Both the position numbers and the translations under genes were made by a program. From assembly GCF_002746455.1 (NCBI RefSeq), contig NZ_NWUW01000012.1:87028-151027 (forward strand): a DNA stretch of 64,000 nucleotides, written 5' to 3'. Positions 26,480 to 34,818 of the stretch are shown piece after piece. Position 1 is the stretch's first letter. Each line of letters begins with the position of its first letter. The DNA comes from Bacillus fungorum. GTDB taxonomy: Bacteria; Bacillota; Bacilli; Bacillales; Bacillaceae_G. Under the pieces are notes generated by a model. That model ran no database searches. It was not told the DNA's origin and saw nothing but the letters and a program-made list of their open reading frames with translations.

Positions 26480-26607
26480 CCATTACGCTTACGAGGTTAG
26501 CTGTCGGACTCGGGAAGTGAGAGTTTCCCTACTTAAAAAAGATTCGCCCCAAGTAGCATAGCTACAAAAATGGTTCCCCCGCTCCAAAATTTGGACTCAG
26601 CAAAAGG
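26480..26607 (-). ncRNA. c-di-AMP riboswitch (ydaO/yuaA type)
   Basis: The minus strand carries the conserved blocks of the ydaO aptamer in order: GCTGAGTCC...GGAGCGGGGGAACC, GGGGCGAATC...TAAGTAGGG, AACTCTC, CCCGAGTCCGACAGC and GCTAACCTCGTAAGCG. The ends pair as P1 (CCTTTTGCT with AGCGTAATGG). It lies in the 3' end of an acetyltransferase reading frame and points at a 47-aa ORF. Known ydaO riboswitches turn genes off when c-di-AMP binds and usually control K+ transport or cell-wall genes; neither follows here. Confidence 0.9.
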
Positions 26608-27117
26608 TTTTATAAAGTAAAAGATAACACGAATAATTTTAAAAGTCAAACTATTTATTGTTTTCTTTTTTTTTTTTTTGAGTGAGGTTAAAACCACTCC
26701 ATCGGGTAATATGATATCTTTTACTTCAATAAAGCCATGTTTTTTATATAAAGACAGAGCAGGTATATTTTTTTTTCCTGTTTGTATAATATATGTTTTT
26801 GAAGGGGGGAACATGTCAAATATATATAGTAGTAGTTTTGTAGCAATTCCTTTATGAAAATGATCGGGGGATACTACTAAACGATGAATATCAACTTCCT
26901 CTTTATCAATTTTAAAAGAAATAAACCCGGCAAGTGTATCTTCATAAAAATAGCCGTAGAAAATTTCATCACATGATTGAATATCGGCTATAGTATCATA
27001 AAGGCGAGGGATAGCTGTACTATTTATATATTTTGCCTCAATTTCATAAGCGGGTATTTGAATGTTTAAAATAGAAGTAGCGGTTTTGTGAGAAGTTGTT
27101 ATTAATTTTTGAATCAT
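26533..27117 (-). CDS. GNAT-family N-acetyltransferase, C-terminus extended into the riboswitch
   Basis: 194 aa as read. The acetyl-CoA motif LVVSPDHFHKGIATKLL and the C-terminal NIPALSLYKKHGF are standard GNAT. After LTSLKKKKKK the frame continues through low-similarity sequence, and its last 24 residues are simply the translated ydaO aptamer. The Lys run is encoded by an A14 tract (26666-26679); one A more or fewer would stop the protein within ten codons. The native end is therefore probably right after the Lys run, through length variation or sequencing error. AAGGAGG precedes the ATG. Confidence 0.8.
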   Translation of the reverse strand: MIQKLITTSHKTATSILNIQIPAYEIEAKYINSTAIPRLYDTIADIQSCDEIFYGYFYEDTLAGFISFKIDKEEVDIHRLVVSPDHFHKGIATKLLLYIFDMFPPSKTYIIQTGKKNIPALSLYKKHGFIEVKDIILPDGVVLTSLKKKKKKTINSLTFKIIRVIFYFIKPFAESKFWSGGTIFVAMLLGANLF

Positions 27118-27234
27118 ACGATAAAAACCTCCTTGTAGACTTTATTTTCATAGATTTGACAAGATTTTTCTTTTTTGGATATAATAATTTAGTATCAAAA
27201 AGAAATACACTATAATAGAAGTGGAGGACTAAAG

Positions 27235-27483
27235 ATGGGATGGATTATCACATTAATAGTTGGTGCTATTATAGGTGCAATTGCAGGTTCTATTACAGGT
27301 AAAGATTTTCCTGCCGGTATATTTGGAAATATAATTGCTGGTTTACTAGGAGCTTGGCTAGGCGGTAAATTATTTGGGGCTTGGGGCCCTTCACTAGGTG
27401 GTATTCATATTGTACCAGCCTTATTAGGATCAATCGTTCTCGTTCTTATTGTATCATTTGTAGTGAAAGCTGCAAGAAAATAA
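27235..27483 (+). CDS. GlsB/YeaQ/YmgE-family stress membrane protein
   Basis: 82 aa, three helices rich in Gly/Ala/Ile (GWIITLIVGAIIGAIAGSIT, then GNIIAGLLGAWLGG, then VPALLGSIVLVLIVSFVV), the full transglycosylase-associated/YeaQ pattern. General stress-linked, in the membrane. GTGGAGGA precedes the ATG; a short terminator follows. Confidence 0.88.
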   Translation: MGWIITLIVGAIIGAIAGSITGKDFPAGIFGNIIAGLLGAWLGGKLFGAWGPSLGGIHIVPALLGSIVLVLIVSFVVKAARK

Positions 27484-27496
27484 AGATATAGATTAT

Positions 27497-27527
27497 GATG
27501 AAAAGCCCTGAATAAGGGCTTTTCATC
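27497..27527 (+). terminator. Stem-loop terminator
   Basis: 12-bp perfect stem gatgaaaagccc / gggcttttcatc; the T-run is inside the stem, so efficiency may be modest. Confidence 0.6.
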
Positions 27528-27546
27528 ATTCGAAGAGGTGGTTTCA

Positions 27547-28668
27547 TTGGAGAAAGTAAATATAAGAAAAAGAGACAGGTTAAGAAAGTTTTTTAGAGAA
27601 CAAAATTATTTGGCGGTGTTACTTGGATTTGCGTTATTGTTCATTAACATATTATTGTTAACAAAAATATCCTTTGTGTTTACGCCGTTTATTGTCTTCT
27701 TAAAGACAATTTTCTTCCCGGTATTATTAGCGGGCGTACTATTTTACATTTTGCATCCATTCGTTTCGCTTCTCGAAAAGAAAGGCGTTTCAAGAATCGT
27801 ATCGATAGCTTCCATATATTTAATAGTACTAGGATTATTTGTATTTTTAGTTGTTACGGTAATTCCAATTATTAAGGATCAAATCGATGCATTAATAGAT
27901 AACTTACCGTATTTCGGTCATGAAATTGAACGAGCGGCACGTCGATTCGGTGAAAGTAATTTACTAGGGAAAATTCAGGAGAATTTAAATATTGATGTAG
28001 CGAGTATGGTAAAAGATTACACAGTTGATTTTACGAAATCGTTATCCTCAGTAACAGGAAATGTAACTGGATTTTTAAGTACTGTTACAGAGGTCGTTTT
28101 AACGTTTGTAATGGTTCCGTTTATATTGTTCTACCTTTTAAAAGATGGTGAGCAATTACCGAATCACTTTTTAAAGTTTATTTCAGAACAAAGACAACCA
28201 GCAGCGATGAGAATACTAGATGATATGCATTATGCGATTAGTTCGTATATTAGAGGGCAAATTATCGTTAGCTTGTTTATCGGTATTATGCTATTAATCG
28301 GTTACCTTATTATTGGTATTAAATATGCAGTACTACTCGCTATTTTGGCGATGATTGTAAATATCGTTCCGTACGTAGGACCAATTATTGCAATAACACC
28401 AGCGTTAATTATCGCATTTATTGACTCGCCGGCAATGGTTTTAAAGGTAATTATTGTTATGATGGTTGTCCAATTAGCAGAAGGTAAATTTATTTCTCCG
28501 CAAGTCATGGGGAAAAAGCTAGATATTCATCCCATTACAATCATATTTATCATTTTAACTGCTGGAAATTTATTCGGGATTATGGGCATTATTTTAGCTA
28601 TTCCAGGGTATGCGATATTAAAAGTATTAGTTACGCACGGTTATAGATTTGTTAAGCTAAATACGTGA
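27547..28668 (+). CDS. AI-2E family transporter
   Basis: 373 aa with about eight membrane helices. The family core is seen as YIRGQIIVSLFIGIMLLIGY, GIKYAVLLAILAMIVNIVPY, VGPIIAITPA and FISPQVMGKKLDIHP. Members range from AI-2 export to Na+/H+ antiport, so the substrate is open. I take the TTG at 27547 after AGAGGTGG; a GTG three codons upstream is alternative. Terminator shared with dxr. Confidence 0.88.
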   Translation: MEKVNIRKRDRLRKFFREQNYLAVLLGFALLFINILLLTKISFVFTPFIVFLKTIFFPVLLAGVLFYILHPFVSLLEKKGVSRIVSIASIYLIVLGLFVFLVVTVIPIIKDQIDALIDNLPYFGHEIERAARRFGESNLLGKIQENLNIDVASMVKDYTVDFTKSLSSVTGNVTGFLSTVTEVVLTFVMVPFILFYLLKDGEQLPNHFLKFISEQRQPAAMRILDDMHYAISSYIRGQIIVSLFIGIMLLIGYLIIGIKYAVLLAILAMIVNIVPYVGPIIAITPALIIAFIDSPAMVLKVIIVMMVVQLAEGKFISPQVMGKKLDIHPITIIFIILTAGNLFGIMGIILAIPGYAILKVLVTHGYRFVKLNT

Positions 28669-28708
28669 AAAAAGAGCTAAAACAGTATTATCTGTTTTAG
28701 CTCTTTTT
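28669..28708. terminator. Bidirectional terminator
   Basis: Perfect 17-bp stem with A5/T5 flanks between convergent genes; the left part of dxr's stop region overlaps it. Confidence 0.92.
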
Positions 28709-29854
28709 TATTAACAATTGATTTGCGTATTGGCGCGCCCATTGATCCGCTTCTAATATAGCATCTAGTGAAGGATCTTTTACGTTATGATGAGCTTCAA
28801 TTGTTTTGTAAATTGTTTTTTCAATATCGAAAAAGGCAATTTCATTTTTTAAGAATAGCGCATTCGCAATTTCATTTGCTGCATTTAATACAGCGGGAGT
28901 AGTACCACCGATTTTGCCACATTCATATGCGTATTGTAGACAAGGGAACTTCTCTAAATCTGGTTTTTCAAAATGTAAACTACCGATTTCTAATAAATTT
29001 AATTTTTCATAGGAAGAAGGTAGCCGAGTAGGATAGTGAAACGCATATTGAATCGGCATTCTCATATCAGGAGCACCGAGCTGTGCCATAACTGATCCAT
29101 CAATAAATTCTACTAAAGAATGAATGATACTTTCTTTATGAATCATTACATTAATTTTTTCATATGGAATATCAAATAGCCATCTCGCTTCCATTACTTC
29201 GAACCCTTTATTCATTAATGTGGCAGAATCAATCGTTAGTTTTGCGCCCATTAACCAGTTTGGGTGCTTTAAAGCATCTTTTGCTTGTAATGTTTGCATT
29301 TCATCACGTGTTTTATCACGGAAAGCACCACCGGAAGCTGTTACAATTAACTTCTCAATCTCTTTATTATTTTCTCCGTTTAAACATTGGAAAATAGCTG
29401 AATGCTCACTATCTACTGGAATTAAGCGACATCCGTTTTGTTTCGCTAGTTCAGTTACGATATGTCCAGCTGCAACCAAAGTTTCTTTATTAGCAATAGC
29501 GATATCTTTCTTCGCTTTTAATGCTTCAATTGTTGGAAGTAATCCTGAAACACCTACAACAGAGCTTAATACAAGATTTGAATCAGGGTGAGTAGCTACT
29601 GCAATTAAGCCATCAGTCCCGTGTGTGATTTTTGTATTTGCTGAAATACGCGTACGAAGCTTGTCTGCTAAGTCTTTTGTCGCAACGCTTACAATACGAG
29701 GTTGAAACGTTTTGATTTGTTGCTCAAGAAGATCGATATTATAATTTGCGGTTAAACCGACGATTTTAAAATGTTCAGGATGAGCTGAAACGACATCTAA
29801 TGCAGATGTGCCGATGGATCCTGTTGAACCTAAAATTGATATATATTTTACCAT
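28697..29854 (-). CDS. dxr: 1-deoxy-D-xylulose 5-phosphate reductoisomerase
   Basis: 385 aa, full length. [17 protein letters not shown] is the NADPH site; [52 protein letters not shown] and EARWLF carry the metal and substrate residues. It makes 2-C-methyl-erythritol-4-phosphate in the MEP pathway. It is alone here, not next to uppS-cdsA-rseP where Bacillus dxr normally sits, so it is probably a second copy (inference). Start ATG after a GGAGG site. Confidence 0.93.
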   Translation of the reverse strand: MVKYISILGSTGSIGTSALDVVSAHPEHFKIVGLTANYNIDLLEQQIKTFQPRIVSVATKDLADKLRTRISANTKITHGTDGLIAVATHPDSNLVLSSVVGVSGLLPTIEALKAKKDIAIANKETLVAAGHIVTELAKQNGCRLIPVDSEHSAIFQCLNGENNKEIEKLIVTASGGAFRDKTRDEMQTLQAKDALKHPNWLMGAKLTIDSATLMNKGFEVMEARWLFDIPYEKINVMIHKESIIHSLVEFIDGSVMAQLGAPDMRMPIQYAFHYPTRLPSSYEKLNLLEIGSLHFEKPDLEKFPCLQYAYECGKIGGTTPAVLNAANEIANALFLKNEIAFFDIEKTIYKTIEAHHNVKDPSLDAILEADQWARQYANQLLIKKS

Positions 29855-29982
29855 GAAAAAACCTCCAAAGTTGTTTCGAGTATTTCTGCAAACCTATATA
29901 ATATTAGACAATTAAAGTGGAAATTCCTGCTGTATAAAGCAGAAAATTCGGGAAGGTGTCTCGCGCTCAAGGAGGCTACAGT

Positions 29983-30090
29983 ATGAATAAGGTAATTGGT
30001 TTAGGCGATATTGTTTCAATTGATGATTTGAATTCTGCGAAATTATCAAAAAAACAAATTTATCGCAGTCAAATTTATGGAAAACAATGA
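29983..30090 (+). CDS. 35-aa hypothetical peptide
   Basis: MNKVIGLGDIVSIDDLNSAK... with AAGGAGG upstream and its stop overlapping the next ORF's start (ATGA). Not recognised. The coupling suggests the two ORFs work as a unit, or that they are pieces of one decayed gene. Confidence 0.45.
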   Translation: MNKVIGLGDIVSIDDLNSAKLSKKQIYRSQIYGKQ

Positions 30091-30587
30091 ATGGGAAAGT
30101 ACCTATGACTTTCACAAAACTAATGAAAATCTTGTGTGGGCTTGATTCTGAAGAAAAGAAAATGGAAGTAGTTCAAGAATTTTTGAATGGCACCGAAAAG
30201 GAATCAGATATACGGCTTGCTATGTATTATTTATATTTAGCAGGTTATACGGAAGTACTTAGTGTTCTAGTTAGTAAAGAGTATAAACAATCAATAACAA
30301 ATAATTATAGAGAGATTTTTCATGTTTGTTTAGACAGACAAACACGTTCTTTAAGATCAGGGGAATTCCTTAAAGAAATAGAAGTGTTGCGTACAAAGGT
30401 CAATTTAAATAAACCAGGTGTAAATATGCTCGTGAATACCGTAAGTATATATGGTTATTTTGATTTAGGTGCATACAATGTTTTAGCAGTGTTATCTGTT
30501 GGTTCGGTATCAACTAAAGATAATAAATCCGCTGAAAAAGTAAAAGAAGTACAAATAATGAAAATGGACCCAGGAACTTTGGGATAA
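30087..30587 (+). CDS. Hypothetical 166-aa protein
   Basis: Mostly helical, soluble, no recognised domain (KLMKILCGLDSEEKKMEVVQ..., CLDRQTRSLRSG...). The start is coupled to the preceding 35-aa ORF. It opens a small accessory patch (29.9-32.5 kb) of short or broken genes, with a sigma-factor remnant next. Function unknown. Confidence 0.5.
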   Translation: MNGKVPMTFTKLMKILCGLDSEEKKMEVVQEFLNGTEKESDIRLAMYYLYLAGYTEVLSVLVSKEYKQSITNNYREIFHVCLDRQTRSLRSGEFLKEIEVLRTKVNLNKPGVNMLVNTVSIYGYFDLGAYNVLAVLSVGSVSTKDNKSAEKVKEVQIMKMDPGTLG

Positions 30588-30731
30588 TAAATGATTTTAA
30601 ATGCCGTTGCATCTAAGGATGCGATGGCATTTCGTACGTTTAAGGGGTTATTAATTTTCTGCATTTTGTCATTTTTGAATAATTTAGGGTGATGTGGGAA
30701 GAGGAATAGAGCGTATGGTAGAGAGCGCATT

Positions 30732-31058
30732 ATGGGAAATGTTAAAGTTGGGAGTTTTAACGAATGACGAAGAAAAGAAAAAGGAAGTGGAGGTAGCGAT
30801 TTAACACTTGAACAGATGCTAATTGATGAACGCTCAGCGAATGAAACTGAGGAAGTTGAGCATGGAATGTTAGTCGGTTCTTTTGTTCAGACATTACCAG
30901 ATCGAGAAATGATTGTATGGGATATGTATTCAAATCATATGTCACAAGATAGTATAGGCAATAAGGTTGGGGTTAGTCAGACTCAAGTAAGCCGCATATT
31001 AAAACGAATCAACGAAAGAGCTGCAGATTTCGGGAGAGCGCAGGGAGTTGCAAAGTAG
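30732..31058 (+). pseudogene. Remnant of a SigB/SigF/SigG-type RNA polymerase sigma factor (region 4)
   Basis: From 30816 an 80-codon frame encodes LPDREMIVWDMYSNHMSQDS followed by IGNKVGVSQTQVSRILKRIN, the region-4 helix-turn-helix of group 3 sigma factors (compare LPEREQ...MSQTEIAERLGISQMQVSRLLK). Upstream the same frame reads GSGGSDLTLEQMLIDE, fitting the linker before region 4, but a TGA lies at 30765, and regions 2 and 3 are missing. It could still make an isolated DNA-binding fragment; more likely a dead gene. Confidence 0.75.
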
Positions 31059-31098
31059 TATCAATTTTGAAAGTTATACAGAAAGGTGGAGTTACATT

Positions 31099-31266
31099 TT
31101 GTTGTGGTTATGGTGTCTTATAGGGTATTTAGCGGTTACAGTTTCCGCTTTATGTTTACTATACAGAATGGGAGAAATGAATAAAGCAGAGAGACGTTGG
31201 TATGAAATTAATTTTGTTGAGGAATCAGCAAAAAGAAATAGAGCAACCGGAAGAGATGAAAGATGA
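31099..31266 (+). CDS. Small membrane protein, hypothetical
   Basis: 55 aa with one helix (LLWLWCLIGYLAVTVSALCLLY) and a charged C-terminus. AAGGTGGAG points to the TTG at 31099; an upstream TTG at 31048 overlaps the sigma remnant. Not recognised. Confidence 0.4.
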   Translation: MLWLWCLIGYLAVTVSALCLLYRMGEMNKAERRWYEINFVEESAKRNRATGRDER

Positions 31267-31343
31267 AGGGAATAAAGCTCAATACAATTTGAATTTTATT
31301 AAGAATGGGGATTTAGTACAACAAAAAGTAATAAATGACAGAG

Positions 31344-31372
31344 AAAATCCCTGCAGGGGCAGGGATTTTATA
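31344..31372 (+). terminator. Stem-loop terminator
   Basis: 11-bp perfect stem aaaatccctgc / gcagggatttt ending in TTTTAT. A 72-codon frame running across it is therefore unlikely to be a gene. Confidence 0.7.
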
Positions 31373-31567
31373 GGAGCGATATTGTTGTCGTGCAATGTCG
31401 AAATTTGGCGTATTCGATGATTTAATATTATCACGAATTTTTAATAAATTATGATGGTTGATGTGTCTGAAATGTGTACGATTTTCATATGAAAGCGTTA
31501 TTTTAGAGAAAAAGACAACTAGGGAATCCTAACTGCCATGGGCTTTGAATTATATGTGTTATGTAGT

Positions 31568-31732
31568 TTAGATTAATATTCTATATAAAGTGATTGTAAC
31601 TGCTATTAGAATTAAAAATTCAAATAAAATCATAGAATATTTTTTGTTGGCTTTTCGAAATTCTTTAATCAAGCCAAATATTGCGCCTATACCAAAGACA
31701 ATATATAGGAAAATTACCAAGGGTTCTATCAT
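31568..31732 (-). CDS. Small membrane protein, hypothetical
   Basis: 54 aa, two membrane helices (IEPLVIFLYIVFGIGAIFGL and MILFEFLILIAVTITLYRIL) joined by a basic loop. AGGAG eight bases before the ATG at 31732. No family recognised. Confidence 0.5.
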   Translation of the reverse strand: MIEPLVIFLYIVFGIGAIFGLIKEFRKANKKYSMILFEFLILIAVTITLYRILI

Positions 31733-31852
31733 TTTTAACACTCCTAATAAATGGTTAATTATATTATACACTTATTAATTTGAATGTTAAGGAACTGTAA
31801 TGGAAATTAAGATGAATTTAAACAAAATAGTTATTTGAGAAGGAAATGAAAA

Positions 31853-32164
31853 ATGGAAGCTTACAAAGTAGCAACTCTTGATGTAATGGGATATAGCTAT
31901 GGCGATATGTACTTTTTAGATTATAAGAAAGTTGAAAGTGAGTTTTATGAGCGATTAGGTTCAGTCATACAAGATCGTGAAGAATTAGCAGAGCCAGAAG
32001 ATATTGATGGGAACTCTCCATGGAAAATAGAGAAAGTTCCTCACAAAGAAAACTTAATTAAGCGAGCTTACTATCTAATATGGGAAGAAACTTGCGGATA
32101 TGAAGGTTGTGAATCGAGCATTATAGGTGAAGAAATTGTATTTGAAAAGATTCATATAAACTAA
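31853..32164 (+). CDS. Hypothetical 103-aa acidic protein
   Basis: Acidic, soluble, with KRAYYLIWEETCGYEGCESS near the end. No recognised family. GAAGGAAATG provides a weak site. It is followed 39 bp later by a frameshifted ORF. The size and composition would fit an immunity-type protein, but nothing shows it. Confidence 0.5.
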   Translation: MEAYKVATLDVMGYSYGDMYFLDYKKVESEFYERLGSVIQDREELAEPEDIDGNSPWKIEKVPHKENLIKRAYYLIWEETCGYEGCESSIIGEEIVFEKIHIN

Positions 32165-32202
32165 ATAAAATTCTTATTTGAATCGAAAAGGAGGAAATAA
32201 AA

Positions 32203-32458
32203 ATGGCAAAAGCTTCAGCAATTCGTTACTCAGTTCCGTCAGTAGATGGAGAAGGTCGGGGGGATATTCTTATTAGACCGTTCTGGAATATTCACAGCAG
32301 TTACAGACTTCGGTAACTTCGCTTATTGGTTCTCATTAAGAGAAAACGAAAGTGTAGAAGAATTTTTACTTAGTACTAGACCAAATCAGATACTTTGTAA
32401 AATCGCAAATCAAGATGTAGTTGATAATGATGGACTTGAAAAATATTTAGACACTTAA
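32203..32458 (+). pseudogene. Hypothetical gene frameshifted in a G6 tract
   Basis: AAGGAGG and ATG at 32203 start MAKASAIRYSVPSVDGEGRG; the frame then fails soon after. Skipping one G in the G6 run (32258-32263) joins it to a 70-codon frame (IFLLDRSGIFTAVTDFGNFA... to EKYLDT). The joined protein of 84 aa reads naturally. The last 12 bp overlap the restored end of the convergent BclA-like gene. Family unknown. Real mutation or sequencing error cannot be told apart. Confidence 0.55.
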
Positions 32459-33078
32459 TTTTATGGTAGTTATCTCAACAAAACTCAGCTGAATAGTAAG
32501 AGCATAGCTATCATTTATAAGTTGAATAGTTGAATAGTTGAATTGCTTGGTACTGATATAACTGCTTCACCGGTAAGTTGGAACCGCGGTAATAAATTTT
32601 TATCTTCAACAGTAATAGCGAAAGTACCTTGTTTATTAGGAAGATGGTTGTTATTTGAAAAGATAGATACTATAGGGGATACCGAAATAGGACTTCTAAA
32701 TGTTTCAATTTGTATTATGAAAGAAACACGGTAATCACCAGCTTGCGCAATGTTAATAGTAGTAAGGTTTGATAAAGTCACTCCTCCAGTAGATGGTCCG
32801 GTGAAATAAAAAGGAATATAATCTCCAACATTAACAAGCGCACCGTAACTATTCCAGAAATTACCGTAAGATGGAGATAAAGGCCCAGTAGGCCCAGTAG
32901 TGCCGGTTAAACCCGTAGTGCCAGTAGGCCCTGTGGTGCCGGTTAAACCCGTAGCGCCAGTAGAACCAGTTGGTAATACAAATGGTTCTACTGGTGGAAA
33001 AGTTGGACCAATTGAATTTACATTCGATGCAGAATTATATAAATTTTCATGTGAGTTTAATTTGTATTCATTTGGCAA
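32447..33078 (-). CDS. BclA-like collagen exosporium glycoprotein, frameshifted near the 3' end by an 8-bp repeat
   Basis: The N-terminus carries an exosporium-targeting motif ([17 protein letters not shown], compare BclA LIGPTLPPIPPF), then nine to ten GXT collagen-like triplets (residues about 38-66), then a BclA-type TNF-like trimer domain. TTG start after AGGAGGTG. As read, translation stops at 32515 (187 aa, ...STIQLFNL). Three tandem copies of AGTTGAAT (plus strand, 32520-32543) lie there; with two copies the frame continues 21 codons as [23 protein letters not shown], a proper final beta-strand, and ends at 32447. The gene is probably phase-variable or recently broken. Spore surface role by family. 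Confidence 0.85.
32520..32543. repeat. Three tandem copies of AGTTGAAT
   Basis: 8-bp unit x3 inside the 3' end of the BclA-like gene. Unit length is not a multiple of three, so each gain or loss shifts the frame. Confidence 0.9.
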
Positions 33079-33376
33079 ATTTTCACCTCCTAAGAATTCT
33101 AATCATACTTAATAAATGCATAATACAAATGAAATATGAACATATTTTGGACTGATAAGAAAGAAGAGGAAAGGTATCATTATTAAAATAAAAACTTAAT
33201 AAAATAATCCTTTGGATAGAAAGTGAGGTTAAAAGAATGGTTAGAGATGTAATTTAATAAAATAGTTCTTTTGGGGAAATAGGGATTTACGGCAAACGAT
33301 AAAAACCTCATTTCACGTTAGAATGACGAGAAATGAGGTTTTTATATTACTATATAAAATGAAAGGAAGAGCCATT
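33079..33376. other. Intergenic region with a terminator
   Basis: Presumed promoter of the BclA-like gene at the left. I could not fit a sporulation sigma-K pair with confidence. A terminator at 33299-33345 closes the NUDIX gene side. Confidence 0.4.
33299..33345. terminator. Bidirectional terminator
   Basis: 16-bp perfect stem ataaaaacctcatttc with its complement, T-run on both strands; downstream of the minus-strand NUDIX gene. Confidence 0.85.
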
Positions 33377-33838
33377 CTATTTAACGTTTGAATTTGATTG
33401 CTGAAACTCTTTAACAATCCTCTCAATAACAGAAGGAAGATTACTAGGTAATTCATCAAGCGGAAAGAAGTGTAGTTCTTTCGATTCCGTTTGGTCGCAT
33501 ACAAGCTCACCATTGAATTCGCGGCAAATATAAACAACGAGTACACCGTGAACTTGATCGCCGTTTGGATAGATTTGAAAGAAATCTGGTCCTGAGTATG
33601 TACGGAATAGTTCTGGATTTTTGATGAAAAGTCCAGTTTCCTCATATACTTCTCGTTTTAAAGCGTCTTCTAACGTTTCGTTATATTCTAAGGCGCCGCC
33701 AATAATACCCCAGCGGTTAAAATCTGTACGTAGCTGCAGTAATATTTCATTTTTCTCATTTAATATAATGGCGTGTGAACCGATTAAAATAAGTGGTTGA
33801 TTGCCTACTAGATTTCTCATGTCTTCAATATATCCCAT
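33377..33838 (-). CDS. NUDIX hydrolase
   Basis: 153 aa. The Nudix box is complete: GGALEYNETLEDALKREVYEE followed by TGL. These enzymes cleave nucleoside diphosphate-X compounds using Mg2+ bound by the REVYEE glutamates; the substrate is not predictable. It lies 17 bp behind the DUF2785 gene in the same direction. Confidence 0.92.
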   Translation of the reverse strand: MGYIEDMRNLVGNQPLILIGSHAIILNEKNEILLQLRTDFNRWGIIGGALEYNETLEDALKREVYEETGLFIKNPELFRTYSGPDFFQIYPNGDQVHGVLVVYICREFNGELVCDQTESKELHFFPLDELPSNLPSVIERIVKEFQQSNSNVK

Positions 33839-33855
33839 TTCATTGCTCCTTATTT

Positions 33856-34695
33856 TTAATAATAGTTAGGAAGTTCTTTTAACATTCTTTCTGTTTTGCG
33901 TGATGTAAAAGCTAAGTTATGATCATCTTTCGTTCTAAAAAATAATGTACGTAAAAAAATTTTAATGTTGGCACATAAAATACAATACTCATTAAGCGAA
34001 AGGCGTTTTCTAATTTGAGGAAGCCTTTTTATTTTTTTATGAATAATTGAAATTAACTCATCTTGAGGGAAGTCATGATATAGCATCGATAGTAACGGCG
34101 TAACAATTCGTTCATCTTCATTATTATGAAAAAGATCCGATGGGATAAAAATTTTATTTAATAAACAATGAATTAATTCTTCATACCATTCAAAGGTTGT
34201 ATAAGAATTGTGCACAATTTCAGTGAAGGCATCGGATACGTGAGCAAGACAATGAGCCCATCCTTTATTTTCAATATAGCCTCGAAAATCCATTTCTAAG
34301 TTTGTGTATGTAATGAGTTTGTTTTTTATTTCCTCGATATCCTCCTCTGTAAAAAAGTAGTGCGAGTTAGCGAATTGGAGTATTAACGCAATTAACGAAA
34401 CAGTGTAAGAACGTGTGAAAACCCCATCTGTATGAGGGGAGTAAATATCACAATATAAATACTCATCACTTAAACAAGTTTGCAACAGTAATTTCAGTTG
34501 ATCGTCCATAAGGAACTCATGATGTATAAAATGCGCAAAACATTTATATATAAGTTGGTAACGAACGTAACTATCAGTTGTTCCGACATACTGAAGCATG
34601 TTCAACGTTAACTCATTAATATCTATATGTTGCAGTTGCGTATAGTCATTTTGTTGTATAAGCTCTAACTGTTGTTGCAGCGCTGTAATATCCAA
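33856..34695 (-). CDS. DUF2785 protein
   Basis: 279 aa, helical. The family signature DFRGYIENKGWAHCLAHVSD is present (residues about 140-160). Function unknown. GGAGG precedes the ATG. Probably co-transcribed with the NUDIX gene. Confidence 0.8.
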   Translation of the reverse strand: MDITALQQQLELIQQNDYTQLQHIDINELTLNMLQYVGTTDSYVRYQLIYKCFAHFIHHEFLMDDQLKLLLQTCLSDEYLYCDIYSPHTDGVFTRSYTVSLIALILQFANSHYFFTEEDIEEIKNKLITYTNLEMDFRGYIENKGWAHCLAHVSDAFTEIVHNSYTTFEWYEELIHCLLNKIFIPSDLFHNNEDERIVTPLLSMLYHDFPQDELISIIHKKIKRLPQIRKRLSLNEYCILCANIKIFLRTLFFRTKDDHNLAFTSRKTERMLKELPNYY

Positions 34696-34818
34696 TGGAG
34701 AACCTCCTCCGCACTTTAAAGATGCGATGTTTTCTAGTATTCTATATATTCAAGGACAATCCTGCTCATGCAAGGAGAACGATTACAAATTCGAGTATGA
34801 CATAGATGAGGGAAGAAT

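Noticed and set aside
26437..26500. Plus-strand 17-codon ORF MCNIGRKHLPLPLRLRG with an AAGGAGG site
   Set aside because: The AAGGAGG is the complement of the riboswitch masking arm, and the ORF is the complement of the conserved aptamer; coincidental.
31202..31420. 72-codon ORF across a terminator
   Set aside because: Passes through a perfect stem-loop terminator and lacks a ribosome binding site; overlaps a better candidate.
32880..32970. CRISPR-like short repeats
   Set aside because: The repeats are collagen GXT codons inside the BclA-like gene, not spaced repeats with unique spacers.
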